A stretch of DNA of 64,000 nt from Agrocybe praecox (GCA_964017145.1 OZ024847.1:2914001-2978000); one strand, 5' to 3'. Shown: positions 10,583-22,715, counted from the stretch's first letter. Notes: generated by a model not told the origin, from the sequence alone. Numbers and translations: made by a program.

Positions 10583-13500
10583 CTATTGTCCATATTTTGT
10601 TAGTTCACGAATTCGTAACCTATTCCAAACTCCCAAAAACACTCTAGAGTACATAATCGCCCTTTCCTGGCCCATATAACTGACCGATTTGCGTATCCTA
10701 GTGATTCCGCTATTGCCGCATTCTGCCGCGCTTGAGTTTAGTCGGAGGAGACGAGGATCTGTCTCACAGTATGTGGTAAGGAATGATGACGGACAACATT
10801 TAGTATGATCCGGTGCGTGGAAAGCATCAATAACGAAGAGAGTATCTTGAAAGAATGCTGGTTCACGGAGCATGCAATATGGTTCGAGGGCGCACGCGAA
10901 ATCATAGACAATGATCTCGGGTGCCTTCTTCCATCGTGTATATAACGCCGAGAAAACGTCATTGCGACCTTCCGCCACGGGAAGACAGTGAAATCCGTAA
11001 CTGATGCTATGAGAACACCACGCCACCATGATTCCGCCTGTGAGCTTCTTTGGGCTATATTTAGAATAGAATTTTCGGCATCCCTCTTTGAGTTCCTTGC
11101 CGGTGTCTTTGGCGCTGTCTTCTTTTAATTCCGGATATAGGGGCCGGTGACGGATTTGCGGCATTGCATAGAGACTACCGGTCTGTAAATTCTTGAATAA
11201 GTAGATGTAAGATATAAACTTGATATTATATCTTACCTTTTGCCAATTTCCTACTTCTTCGTCAATCCTCAGGTCTGGTGGATCGATACTATGGACTAAA
11301 AGTGTTTGCCGGACCGTTTCGCCGCGTAAATACAACCATTTACAAAGCCCAAGAGTATCTGAACGAAAATTACCAGAAGAAAGGTATTCATACTGGAGAA
11401 CATTGTGCACTGCTGGTATGGAGACCAATTCCGAGGCATTCTTGGGACAGGGGTTGCGAATATAGCCCAGCAACTTTTGAAGCGCTGGGCGAGTCATCAT
11501 CTGCATTGCCGACTCCTCGGCACTGATCTAAAGATAGATTTAGTATGACAGTAATGTTGAATGCATAACTAGAAACCGTACATACCTGAATAAAAAGTTT
11601 GACATAAACTGTTGGAGGTTCCTTCTTCTCAATCACAGCATCAACCCCGAAATACTTGTCAAATATCGAAGATAAGTCTGGGCTCAAAGTGCCCAGCTGA
11701 TTTACCACATCGGGAATAAGCTTGAAACGCTCCATCAAAGCTTTCCGCTTTTGTAATAGAGCTGCCTTTCTGCGTGACAAATTACGAATTCGCACTTCAT
11801 CTTCCTGAGAGGACCCAGACTCATTAGAAAATTCATCTTCGCTGAGTGGCTCGTTTGCTGGATTATCTTGCTCTGCACGGAAGTCGGTTTGATGTAACGA
11901 TGGTCCTGTCAGAATTTTTCTGATGCTTTTGCGTAAGATTCCATCCGGGATACATTGCAATCGTTTGACCCGAACAACGCGATCACGTATTGTAGAGGTA
12001 GGATGTATGGTCGTTGGTGGTCGCATCGAGTCCAGAACGTTTTTGCGATTAAACGCGAGGGAAACACCATCGAAAATTATAGCTGTTGGCTCTTCCTTGC
12101 ATTTGGGACACAACATATCTCCATCGAGTTGGAGAAGGCGCGTATAAGAAAACCATGCCGCTCGAAAAATCTTCTCACTGCAAAATCCAAGACCTTGAGG
12201 ATTATTTGTCTGGTATCTCCGAGAGACGACGGTTACCCAGGCTGAAAATGGTGTCTCGGAGGTAGTAAAAGTACTAGTATATTCGTCCAAGAGGTGATGC
12301 GATATGAGGATGCGATTGTTCCAGTTGAAAAGACCAATATCACGACAGTCTGGGCCAATACATCGAACCTTGCATACGGGACAGCGTTGAAGACCAATCA
12401 CAGACTCCCAAGCCTCGTTGAAACCATAGATAATACAATTTCGTTGTTCCAAAGGATCAAAAGGATTGTACTTGATTCGATGATCCCCAGATCTGCAGGA
12501 GCAAGACGCTGAGTTCGGATCAAATGTAATGTTGGCCGGTGGTTCCTTCAATGGGGTTATGTCAGGAGGAAGGGGATCGGATGCAATTCTGGCCCAGATA
12601 GGAGGAGGCAGGGGCAAATATGATACGGATTCATTGGTAATCTCACTGACTTGTCGTCCTTGTGGCGCTATAAAAGTAAGAGAAATTTCAATAATTTTGA
12701 ATAAATAGATTGAGTTAAATATCTACCTTGATAATCCAATTGTGAGCTTTCTACCAAGGGATCTCTAGCCTCAATATCTGCGTGAAGGTGCTGCTGAAGG
12801 GAGTGCCTTGCCGCCGTGATATGCGAACACGAGTTCACTTTTGGATCACGGGAGCAGATCCAAGAGCCTTGGCCCTCGTCATTTCCCGTATATTGGATAA
12901 TTGCTCTATTCTTGATGGTTGGAAGATGAGGTGCGGGGACAGAGAATAAATTGTTGTACATCCCGTCTTCTAAACATGCGACTCTTGTGACTAAAAATGG
13001 TTCGTTGTCGTTAACTAGAAGTAAATACATCAGTATTCCTTATACTGTAGGAATATACAAGGCAACTTACTGTCCACACCCCGATCAAGCGGGAATTTAT
13101 CATCGCCATAATCCTTGATAAAATCCACGTGGAAGCATGTTTCATGGTTTCGGTGATCAGGGCACATGCACACAAGTATAGATTCGTTCCCAATCGTCAC
13201 GCGTTGCATATGGTACCAAAGATTCTGTGAAATAGTCATATGCTAATCGAAAAAGTTGAATATGATTGAAACTTACTGTTATCACATTAGTTCGTCTATT
13301 CCAGCCATTTACAAGAAAAAGTCTCTGCGAAAGCTGATAGAATCCACACTCCTCGGCAAAGACCGCCTCAATGAAGTACTGATACGGTGTCGAATAAGTG
13401 TTCTCTATAAATAGATATATAAGCGCCGTTAGTCTCCAACCGATATCAGAAGAAATAAATTGATACCAATTTCTCCATATGGTTCTAAGAAGTCGTTGTC

Positions 13501-13752
13501 TTGGCCAACGGGTGTTTCTTCATGGGTCATTCGATTCTGTGGCGCGGGCTGTACCTCGCCGACTGCTTCAGCGCTGCGAGATGTATTCTGGTTTGTGCGT
13601 CTCCGTTTATTGGTCTTCGTGCGTTCCCTACGCCTAGGAGTAATAAGAGCCATAGTGTCAGCATTACTTGTATAGCTAGATTGCAGACTGATTTTTCGTG
13701 GAGGGGATGGTGGAGCACCAATAATACGAATGCGACGAGTGCTATCCGACAT
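10583..13752 (-). CDS. KDZ-family transposase
   Basis: The DNA transposase that would cut and insert the surrounding element. ATG 13,752 opens a basic N-terminal exon (13,752-13,467), followed by about six more exons to the stop at 10,583. Seen in order: a SWIM-like zinc site (WICSRDPKVNSCSHITAARH) near 12,850; a Cys cluster (CSCRSG...CPVCKVRCIGPDC) in the exon 12,617-11,590, of the CxC5/CxC6 type known to precede KDZ catalytic domains; CPKC then IIFDGVSLAF with the first catalytic Asp; IIVYDFACALEPYC with the second Asp near 10,900; and SSAAECGNSGI with the catalytic Glu near 10,710. All three acidic residues are present and I saw no stop or frameshift, so it may be functional. Exon joins were chosen by frame continuity. 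Confidence 0.85.
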
Positions 13753-13904
13753 TTAGTAAGAATGGACCGGGGTGATGGGGACACTGGTATTAGAGCATTT
13801 TCAATATATTTATATGTCAAGATATTTCATAGATCTCAGATAAGGCACCTTAGGCGGGTAGATGAATCAATGTTTATTTCGTACAAAATAGGCCGACATC
13901 ATAT

Positions 13905-14825
13905 CTAATTTTCCCATACACAGTAGTCATCCCAGTTAAATCTCCTTGTTTCGTCCCAAACCCATGGTCCTTCTACCTTGGCAATAAGTTCGTCGTAGAA
14001 GTCCGGAATATAACATAGCTCGTCCCCGTCCTCGATATATTCCTTTTTGTCATGAAGATGTCGGTGGAGATTGGAAAGGGAAGGCCCGCCCATGGCGCTA
14101 ATGACGTCGTTATCGTCCGGTTCGCCAATGTGTTTCGCAACTGGGAGCCATCTGTACCAAGTTTTGGCGTGGTAGAGGTCGTAGGTGAGCTCCCGGAAGC
14201 CAATGTAGCTCTGTAGGGCGTCATCCGACTGGCCACCGGGTCTAAGAATGATGAAGGGTGCCATCTTTTCATCGCAGTAAATCGGTTGGAAAGGATGGAG
14301 CCGCTTGAAATGACCTGACGGCATCCACATTTCGATGGTGGTTTGGGTATGGTCGAGATGATGAGTGAGCTCCGGGCAGTCATCATAGACTAGCTGGTGT
14401 CTAAAAATATCGACGGAGACAAGGATCGGCGCATGCAATTTAGGCTGTGTTGTGGAGGAATATATATATATAAATTTAAACAAAATAAACCAAAAATAAA
14501 AAATAACCCGACGCACCTTCCCACTGTAAATGTAAACAAACATCTTTCTGCGAATTTCCCTATGTTTGTCGTTATATTCCTGCCAAAAATCGTCGCGTGA
14601 TAAATCTCGAATGCGCACGCCGAGACTGTCTCTGTACCAAGCATCTGGACGCATGATTATATCCTTTCGCAAGTCGTCGGATTTGAGCGCATCAAGTTTG
14701 CAGGTCCCGATGGATTGTTCGCGATGCTCATATATCGTTGGGACAGTATGAATGATCGGGATGTCGGGAGTGGGAGGGCTGGGAGGGGGTTTACGATTCG
14801 TACGATAGGCAAGCCTGAGGTGCAT
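13905..14825 (-). CDS. Hypothetical protein, KDZ cargo
   Basis: ATG 14,825 to stop 13,905. The frame stays open throughout, but a GT-AG intron of about 72 nt (about 14,515-14,444) removes an AT-rich stretch that reads as implausible protein, leaving about 280 aa. The product is rich in Asp, His, Trp and Tyr (for example LTHHLDHTQTTIEMWMPSGHF). No domain was recognised. The start lies about 90 bp from array 3, repeating the pattern of cargo genes beginning next to a hairpin array. Confidence 0.6.
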   Translation of the reverse strand: MHLRLAYRTNRKPPPSPPTPDIPIIHTVPTIYEHREQSIGTCKLDALKSDDLRKDIIMRPDAWYRDSLGVRIRDLSRDDFWQEYNDKHREIRRKMFVYIYSGKVRRVIFYFWFILFKFIYIYSSTTQPKLHAPILVSVDIFRHQLVYDDCPELTHHLDHTQTTIEMWMPSGHFKRLHPFQPIYCDEKMAPFIILRPGGQSDDALQSYIGFRELTYDLYHAKTWYRWLPVAKHIGEPDDNDVISAMGGPSLSNLHRHLHDKKEYIEDGDELCYIPDFYDELIAKVEGPWVWDETRRFNWDDYCVWEN

Positions 14826-14914
14826 GATTGGTGGAGAGCGAGGGCGTTGAAAGTTGAAGGGACGCGAGCAAGAAAATGTCTAGACCTGGATGGGCTTGGT
14901 ATATAAATACATCA

Positions 14915-15235
14915 ATTTGCTGCTAGTATTTTTAAACGAGGTGTGTACGTAAGGTCGGTTGAGCGAGGCCGGTGAAGATTACCCCATTGGCCTGACCTTG
15001 TATGTATATACTAGAACAAACACCTAGTAACTGTGTACAGTACAATACGTACACAGGATTGATTAGCCTTGTATAAGGATACTGTCTTGCATGCCTAGTA
15101 CGTAGATACAAGGTATACAGCACTCGAAACAATCATGTATCGAAATACTAGGGCGGTTCCTAGTGCCTATATGCAGGGAATTAAAACCATGATATGTTAC
15201 TAGAGTACGTCTTATGAGCGTCTAGGATCTGTTAG
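14915..15235. repeat. Degenerate hairpin repeats near the right KDZ end (array 3)
   Basis: Scattered copies of CCTTGTAT...TACTAG and CCTAGTA...ATACAAGG, shorter and more diverged than arrays 1 and 2. Together with the copies from 690 on the left they give the element hairpin-rich sub-terminal zones at both ends, as expected for transposase binding sites. Confidence 0.65.
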
Positions 15236-15360
15236 TGTAAAAATATAGCCCTAAGAGGGCGTTTTATTCAATATTGATCTCACATTACATACAATTTACA
15301 AATTTTATTAATTATACGCACCGGAAAATGTGCAAATACTACTACAGGTAGAATTGTAAA

Positions 15361-15454
15361 CAGGTAATCGGAAGGAGCACGTGCCCTGTGGACGGATGGA
15401 CGGTGCGCATTTGAGTGCAATGCACGCTGTGCACCACAGCTCAAGGTACGGTGT
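15361..15454 (-). repeat. Right imperfect terminal inverted repeat candidate
   Basis: Partner of 402-504. The reverse complement gives CACAGGGCACGTGCTC followed by CTTCCGATTACC, and the outer edge ends ACGGTGT. The adjoining DNA 'gtgcgcatttgagtgcaatgcacgctgtgcaccac' is rich in GTGCAC-type short palindromes, like the left arm. Confidence 0.4.
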
Positions 15455-17979
15455 ATTAAGTCTACATAGCTATATTGGCTTTATTCGGAATTTTTGTCAA
15501 AAGAGGTGCCTTGGGTCCTTAAAAATATAGATTATTGAAGTCGAACTTGCACCCTCAGACTGAAACACACCTGGCTTGAATAACGATCGAGTTCCACTTT
15601 TATTGCGGTCCTTGCTTATTTTGTCGTATAACGAGTACACGTGCATGAGCAACAGAAATTTTTGCCTGTGACGAGAGCCAAATGTTACTTGGCTTAGACT
15701 CGTCGCCCCACTGACACGATCTCGTCACCTCAGCAATGTTACCTCACAGCCAGCATTCTAACTTGCATTCTCGTATACTTTTATAGATTGATGGACTTGA
15801 TTTAACCACTCATATACTGTCATAAATCACCTCTAGACTACTGCCGGTTTCTCGATTGGTTAGGGTGATTAAAGTGTCTACTATAGAATATAAGTGTGTA
15901 TGCCTTAATTTTTGTGCTCCTTAGAGTCATAGAACTAAAGTTAAATCACGGAAACATGGCTTTGAGTGAAGAAAATGAGATCCAACACGGATTTTGGCGC
16001 CTGACCTCAAGACATGTAACATGTTACTTTGATCGGAGATTGAAATATTATTGATGCATAGTTCAACAGTGTCTATATTATCTGTTAGACCTATAAGTCG
16101 CTATTCTTGAGAATTAATTGAATTTGGGTTTTTTAAGACATATACTATCTCTGAAGATTTAAAATCTCAGGTTCTACGTACAGGTAGTCCTTTCAGGCTG
16201 CTAAACGATGGCTCAATCGGAGTCTCCATTTATTGATGGCTGTTTCCCTTCGACAGTCAAGCTTGTTTACATTATCTGTTATGCTCATCACCATCTACAC
16301 CTCTGAGATTATTAGAATGCTCCATGCTTAGCTTATATTATCACTCAAAGTTACAAAAACTGAATGAAACGGAGTAGTTATTCTACAGAAGTATGCAAAA
16401 GTTGAGATGGTCGGAGTTTAAATAGTTTGATGCGCAGCGGCAGTGACAGTGCTTCGAATGGCTACGCCTACTCGCTCACATTATCTGTTACATACACGGC
16501 TGACGATTACTTCAGAAAATACAGAATACGATAAATAGGAGGAAATAGGGCAGGGCGCGCTACAATAAATTAAAGCAAGTCTTGACTCCTTGGGTGGTCC
16601 GTGGACGATGAGATGCGCTCTGACGCGCCGCGCGCGATATCATTTGGTACCGCAATCAAATTATTATTCTAAAATAACAAATGAATGAGAATAGAAAAAT
16701 GACCAGAAAACAGAAAGGAGAGAAACCGAAAAGCTGCAACTACGAAAAAGAAATTGCAACCGCAGGAAAGAAACTGTAAACCAAGAAAAGAAATTGCAAC
16801 TGGTAAAATAAATTGCAACTGCAGAAAAGAAACTGTAAATGAAAACGCAATTCCTACGGGAATCTTTAAACCGTGAAATTGAGTACTAAAAATTGAAAGT
16901 GACATACTCGTCTGATCCTGGGAAGTTGTAATAAATTTGTCCGGCGGGGCCCTCCATAGAACGGTCACGCGACTTCATTCGACTTCTTCCGTTACGCGTC
17001 GCGTCGTCGAGGCCGAGCATTTTCCTCCTTCACTTTCACGCACCTGCTGTCCTAGTTTCTTCAAAACATCATCTGCTCTACTTGCTGGTCCAAAAATGTT
17101 TTGCGAGTTGACGGAACTCCCTTGACCTGCAATGCTTCAATCTGCCTCTCTGCACCCCATTTCTCGAATCACAAGTTATAACGCCCTGTATCTTTTTAAA
17201 CGTCCTTTTTTTGTCAATTAAAACGTGTCTCCTATGTTCCTTACACCTCTCTTCAACTTGGATATAATTCTGGGAAGGTTGTGAAGCACCCGAATTTGAC
17301 ACCGGTTTCTTTCGCATTTTGACGGTGTGAATGGGAATTCATTTATCCTCGGCTCCATCCTTGTAAGACGTCGTTAATTAAACGTCTGATAACCTCGTTA
17401 TTTGAGTTCAATACCGAGAAACATTTGAACCAAGGTCTTACAACATTCTCAAGGGTAGAAAGTTTCGTCAATGTGGTTATAACCTCAATGAACTGAGGAG
17501 CGAACGGGAAAGCTGAAGAGTCGGTGCTCAATGAATGGCAATGTTGGAATCGTTGGAATCAATCACGTCTGGTGTTATTTTTCGAGGTATTAAGAATGAT
17601 AATGTGCGAATTCTTGATGCCCTGACAAGCACAATTTGGCGTCGCGTACCCAGAAGATACTTGATTGTGGTGCTATACAGGGAACATCAAGCAACCGATG
17701 AATGAGGTATGTTGGGATGTGAATTGATGGTCGGGGGTCGCTGGTATGCCACTATTTCCATTCCTTTGCAGACAATGACTAGAAATCGCAGCGTAGCGAG
17801 TCCATTCGGTACGAAACTTTGTGTATATCGAGTCCAATGTATTGTTTCCCCTGCTTTTCTTGAATAAAAATGATAGCCAGTTGGTGTGAGGCCGAGAAAA
17901 TAGAGACCAATGGTCAGATATTGACGAAGTATTTGTTGGGTGTTGCCAATTGGACAGCAACAACTTCGTGGCGCTAAGG
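15455..17979. other. Region without a supported gene
   Basis: AT-rich DNA between the KDZ element and the retrotransposon. A degenerate tandem repeat of 'aaattgcaac' and 'gaaactgtaaa' phrases lies at about 16,730-16,860. Short minus-strand frames at 17,078-17,317, 17,343-17,531 and 17,673-18,050 look protein-like in composition but have no recognisable domain or convincing splice plan, and the last runs into the LTR. They may be remnants of a host gene cut by the retrotransposon. Confidence 0.4.
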
Positions 17980-19723
17980 TGCTTGCTGCGGGGTTGAGTG
18001 TGTATGTACGATTTGTACTTTGTATATACTCCGAAACAAAACCCAATCAATGTGATTAGTTCTTTCGTGGGAGGGATACGCGATACGCATCGTTAATTAT
18101 GTTTTCTCTCAAAAGATACGCTCTCTAATGCAACAGAACGTTTCCTAGGATCGAAGATCACAAGTGTTTGAGTAGCTTACGCACAAAGCGAAGTTCCTCG
18201 GAAAGTGTAAACGTAGGTTTAATGTGTTTCCACAAGATGTAGTGTGTAGGTAATTCGCCACTTAGGCTGGATACTTAATCCAAAGTCTTTTAATCACTCA
18301 GAAAGGGGACTCAATCCTAAACGGGCCACTTAGGCGTCACTTAGACTATTTGCCACTTAGGCAGGGAACTTATCCCTCGGAATGGGCCACTTAGGCGTCA
18401 CTTAGACAATTTGCCACTTAGGCAGGGAACTTATCCCTAGGAACGGGCCACTTAGGCGTCACTTAGACAATTCTTGCCACTTAGGCGGGTATTAAGCTTT
18501 ATGTCACTTAAGACAGAGGAAACTTTATCCCAATACATTTATTTAGGTTCCTCGAGAACTCTACAAGTTAACTCAAGTCGCTCAACTAACGCCAAGATGC
18601 TCAAATGACACGGTAGGTAGTCTGTTCAATAAAACCAACTCTCGCGGAGATTTATTAGGTACCAAAGGTCGATCCTAGGAGTTTGCAACTCAATGCGCGT
18701 TCCTCGAATGTGGACAACTGGGTTCTAGTTTATCTGGGGTGCTACGGTATTTTACAGGCTGTTTATATAGTGCTAGATCTCGGAAAATACAGGAATACTT
18801 GGAACGGATCGGAAATGCTCGGAAAATACAGGAAATAATATTATTGGTTAACGCTAGGTAGCTCCACTCGATGCATAAGCAACCAGTAGGTACCATGCGT
18901 GTTTTTGTATACCCTCGGAAGGGTTCGTATGGTTGGGCAAGTCGCTGACTCGAGCATGACGCTCCGAGGGCGCTTATTCGCATTAGCCGACGATCATTGA
19001 TCGACGTCGTAGGGTCCGAAGCATCGGAGTACCGTGGTATCGTATGGATCTACAATCCTCGGCTCCACAACTGCCGTTTAAGGTAACTGCGCATATCCGA
19101 GGGTCTTAAGACCATGTGTAAGCGTTCCTAGGAACTTCTCCTTTTAGGTTTATCGGCAATCTGACTCGAGCAGACGTCGGCAAGTCCTAATTGACATTAC
19201 TAGTGCTTGTCTCGTCGTTTGCATAGTGCCCACTATGTTCCTAGGGACCAGTAATGTACTTTGTTAATGCTAGGATCAGTCCTACCGCCTTGAGTTAGCG
19301 TTCCTAGGAACGTTGGCAGTAGTTTACATGTACTTTCATATGGTGGGAACTTTCCGTTTCCATATTAGGTAGATGTGGACGCATCGCGCACTGCGTAATA
19401 ATAAGTGGCTATAGCGCCGTTTAAGCTTATTATCAGCAGGCTCTAGCTTACATTCCTGATGGTTGAATATTATCCTAGGAGCCTTCGATCCTGCTGCATC
19501 GCTGTTAAAGCGTTCCACGCATTTCCGAGGAACTACTATAACTAACTCTAGCATTCGTAAGGTTCGTCCTAGGGTTCGTAGAATGGTTTCCCCTAGCCAA
19601 ACATGTAGCTATCCTCGCTCTGTACTTATGTAGACTTAATAATAAACATGTTTATTATGCCGAAAATTAAGTAGGATAGATACTTGGTTAAAGTTCAGTC
19701 ACAGCCGAACACCAGTCGTATCA
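17980..19723 (-). repeat. 3' LTR of the retrotransposon (left copy)
   Basis: On the plus strand the LTR begins TGCTTGCTGCGGGG and is inferred to end ...GTATCA at 19,723, where a pyrimidine tract (the purine tract of the minus strand) begins. This gives the usual TG...CA ends and a length near 1,744 bp. The first 1,292 bp match 62,709-64,000 with about five substitutions. TAAGG directly left of 17,980 is a candidate half of a 5-bp target duplication, but TAAGG also precedes the right LTR internally, so the boundary could shift by 5 bp. Motifs of the TTCCT(A/C)GGAA type occur about 17 times in this LTR. Confidence 0.85.
18323..18505. repeat. Three 61-bp tandem units inside the LTR
   Basis: Units starting at 18,323, 18,384 and 18,445 each contain GGGCCACTTAGGCGTCACTT, then TTGCCACTTAGGCAGGGAAC, then CCCT(C/A)GGAA. 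The same 61-bp periodicity occurs in the right LTR at 63,052, 63,113 and 63,174. The repeated CCACTTAGGC and CCTMGG elements may be enhancer-like sites in U3. Confidence 0.85.
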
Positions 19724-19738
19724 TCTCCCCCCAACTTA
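19724..19738 (-). promoter_or_regulatory. Polypurine tract next to the 3' LTR
   Basis: Plus strand TCTCCCCCCAACTTA; on the coding strand this is a purine run just upstream of the 3' LTR, the normal place for the plus-strand primer of reverse transcription. An identical 15-mer occurs again at 22,471-22,485. Confidence 0.7.
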
Positions 19739-20093
19739 TAATTCGGACTGTCCTCAGTCATACTTCGAGTTAGGCCTCTGCCGTTTTCTGGTTTTTGCTT
19801 GCCTATCAGATAAAAACTCTCGTCTTATCTTTCTCTTTGACAGGTCTTTTACTATCAGACTTAGCCATATTACTTGTAAGCTTTTCTTTATTAATTACAA
19901 GCTCATGCTATTTTTAGTTTCGAGTTCTCCGCGCCTTAAGGCCTTTGCGAATAACGAAATAAACTCTTGAGAAGTTTGATACGAGTCACGTCGTAATCGC
20001 TTCTGGTTCAGGGTCGATTTTCCCCTAGGATATAAGGAGGTCTGGTAGGGTTTATTCGCTAAGTCCCCCTTTTCTTTCCTTCCCTTTATCCCT

Positions 20094-22142
20094 ATGTCTA
20101 CCTTTGGTAAGGCCTCATACCCGGCCGGTTTTATCGAGTACGACGTTGACTCCTTGTCTTCTCTCGACGCCGAGAAGGCCTACTTGCTTCTCAAATCCGA
20201 GTTTGATACTCTGAATGACCTTGTGAAGCCTTTCCTTGCCTCAGTCCGTTCAAAACAAAGGGCTTTGACCATCGCCGGGTATGCGGTCCCTGTGCTAGAG
20301 GCCATGCAACCCCACATCGTACGTCCCTTCCATTCTTTTCTTATGTTACCATGTCCTTACACCGCCCTCATCCTTAGAGCGGTTCTTGGACTCGTCCCGA
20401 AGCTCATAAGCTCCTATGCCGGTTTCGCCTTCGATGGGCTACTGTGGCGACTCTTTGTCTCATGTTTTGTCCTCCATCGGAACCAGTAGTGGAGGTTTTC
20501 GACGAATTCTACGTTAACGGTACCCCCTCTCTGGCCACGACTGCCGAGTTATGGAACCAGTGCGACGTTGGATCCGACGCCGATGAATTCTTGAACCAGT
20601 ATGCCAAGATTCAAAAGCAGATTGCAACAAGGAACGCGAAGAACACGAAGAACACGAAGAACACGAAGAACACGAAGAACACGAAGAACACGAAGGGTGC
20701 GAAGAAAACCTCGTCCAAAAACCCGCGCCCTAAGCCCGAGCGTCCATCCTCTTCGAAAGCTGCAACGCACGTCATCGATTCCAGTTCCGAGGACGAAGAC
20801 GCACCGCTAGTTCAGCCGGACATCGACGAGCTCGAGGGGGTATCGGAGGACGGCGCGACGCCTGTCCCTGCTCCCAGCTCCGATGGTGTCGAAGTTAGTG
20901 GTTCCCTTCTCCCTTCTATCGCGACTCTCACGCCCGTTCATTCCACTCGCTCTTCTACTCGAAAGCTCGTCTCAGAAGTCTTGCTTCCACCACCTTCTCG
21001 TATTGGCACTCTTCGCAACAAACGCGTCCACACTTCCTCGGAAGTGGCCGACGACGATCCCTCCGCGAAGCGTCCCAAACGAGGCAGTATCAAGGCTACT
21101 CAGGACTTCGTCAAGACTGAGCCCCATACGACTCATAAGGTATGTTTTCTATTTTATTTTATTTTTCCAGTCCTTGCTCCTTATGAGCTGACTTTTTATT
21201 TCTTAGTCGGGCAAGAAGGCAGCCGCTGAGCAGCGTGCCGCCAACCTTTCCACTCATTCTGCTCCCCTGTCGTCCGTCATTCGATGGGACGACGTCCTAG
21301 GGTTCACTCCGCACGTCGAACCTGTAAGTCTCTGCTTCCGCAATCTTTTTCCTTTATGCTAAACGTTTCTTTTCATAGCATGCAACGGAATGCAGCGTGT
21401 GCGTTGGTCAACTCCTCGAATGTACCCCTGCCGTCTTCGGACAACTCTGCGGTACTTGTGACACCCGCCACATTACGTGCTGTGATCACAAGGCGGAGGA
21501 CACAGTCCGACTCGCTCACCGCAACGCTGCCTACGAGCGCGGTACTTTTTCCATTCATCGTAAGTCCCATATTTCTTTATCTTTCTCAAAAATCTATTAC
21601 TAAATGTCTTCTTTTTAGATCTCAAGGACCTTGTCGAGCGTGCCCGCGAATCTCGTGAACAGGAACGTCGCCTCTTGGACCTCTTTAGGTCCCAGCAGGC
21701 CATATCCATCGATCTCGAGGTCCAAATGCAGCAGTTCATTCGTGACACGGTCGTTCTTTTCCCAGAAGGTCCCGGCGCTATCATCCGCTCCGCTTTCGAG
21801 GATGTGCACGTCTTTCAGGCGTTCTGCCGTCAACTCTCTGCACTGAACTTTCCTCCTTCCGACGCAGACGACCGTATCCAAATGCTCGAACTTCTCCTTC
21901 GCCGCATGCCTGATGCAATCAAGGCTCGCTTTCCGCCTCATCTTCGCACTCTGCTCGACTCGTCTCTCCCCTTCTTCCACATCCCCGTTGACGCACCCGC
22001 CCCCATCGTCAACGCTTCGGCTAACACTACCGCGTTGGCTATGGAACATGACGACTCGGTTGCAGAAGGGCCTCAGGTAGAAGACGATGTGGATATGGAG
22101 CAGGCCGTCGCGGACGTCGACACGAGTACCCTTCCCGCCTAA
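20094..22142 (+). CDS. Antisense gene A: Cys-cluster protein carried by the retrotransposon
   Basis: Five exons join cleanly: 20,094-20,318, 20,378-21,139, 21,207-21,323, 21,379-21,559 and 21,619-22,142, giving about 602 aa. The frame is open throughout with GT-AG introns. Visible parts: an N-terminal helical region, an Asn-Thr-Lys repeat near residues 155-175, a long acidic/Ser-rich linker with basic patches (nuclear-type), a Cys/His cluster in exon 4 (CSVC ... CGTC ... CCDH) and a helical C-terminal domain. It is antisense to gag-pol, so its introns survive copying through the genomic RNA. No known family recognised; the cluster suggests zinc and perhaps DNA or RNA binding. It lies between two copies of the polypurine tract. 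Confidence 0.7.
20634..20696 (+). repeat. 9-bp minisatellite coding Asn-Thr-Lys
   Basis: About seven tandem copies of AACACGAAG within exon 2 of antisense gene A, translated as repeated Asn-Thr-Lys. The multiple of three keeps the frame, so copy number can vary without breaking the gene. Confidence 0.9.
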
Positions 22143-22715
22143 CGCACTTATGCTAGAAAAACCTTCGGTTCTATTAAATTAGAGCACTATGGTTTTTTTT
22201 TATTTTCTAGCATTTCGTTTTCGCCGGTGTAGGGTTATTTACTTTTTTTTTTTTGTGCTTTCTATTTGTAATGCTTTGTCTTGCGGGCTTCATAGCCCAA
22301 CAAATTATATGTCTTTATTCTTGGTCTATACTGCAAGCTTTTTCTTTTGAGATGTGCTTGTCTAAGAGAATTTTTCTTTCAGTATTACCCAGAACAATAT
22401 CCTAAGTTCTTGGGTAATTCCAAAAAAAGCGATTCTTCTAAGTTGCTAGGATATCCTAGTAAGTGGGTATTCTCCCCCCAACTTAAAGAAACGACCTCCG
22501 GGTCGTCCTAGGAAATCCTGACATACCGGTGATGCCCGTCATTCTCTTAACAGTATGTCCAAAAACAGCTAATCATCTTCCCAATCTGGAAAAAAAATGA
22601 TGGCTTAATTCCGTGTGGCTGTGCAACAAAAGCGGATAAGTACCCAGCGCGATCTTCCAGAGGCGTATAAAAAGGTGTGACAAGCGAAAGGCAGATCCTC
22701 GTCGGTCTTTTGGCT
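22143..22715. other. Intergenic region with second polypurine-tract copy
   Basis: Non-coding DNA between antisense genes A and B. It has T-rich runs at 22,190-22,250 (a likely 3' end for gene A). At 22,471-22,485 it holds TCTCCCCCCAACTTA, identical to the 15-mer beside the 3' LTR. A TTCCT-type motif (GTCCTAGGAAAT) lies just after it. The second tract could prime plus-strand synthesis internally or mark an old duplication. Confidence 0.6.

Larger units (their letters stand above)
402..15454. mobile_element. KDZ-class DNA transposon with cargo genes
   Basis: Seen: a KDZ-type transposase gene on the minus strand, five other genes packed around it, hairpin repeat arrays near both ends and between genes, and an imperfect inverted repeat that pairs 402-504 with 15,361-15,454. 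A second short inverted match (TGAATAAAACG at 630-640, CGTTTTATTCA at 15,260-15,270) lies just inside. Known: KDZ elements of basidiomycetes carry several extra genes and make 8-bp target duplications. I could not find a clean 8-bp duplication at these edges, so the exact ends are inferred. All six genes have plausible introns and uninterrupted frames, so the element could be recently active. Confidence 0.55.

Noticed and set aside
13905..14825. TET/JBP dioxygenase within the KDZ element
   Set aside because: Has many His and Asp residues but no H-x-D plus distal His/Arg arrangement in the right order.
17078..17531. Host gene on the minus strand left of the retrotransposon
   Set aside because: Two short frames look protein-like but no motif or consistent splice joins could be found.
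18690..18983. A 97-aa minus-strand ORF in the LTR, repeated at 63,419-63,712
   Set aside because: It occurs only because the LTR is duplicated; no domain, no start context, and it lies in the regulatory repeat.
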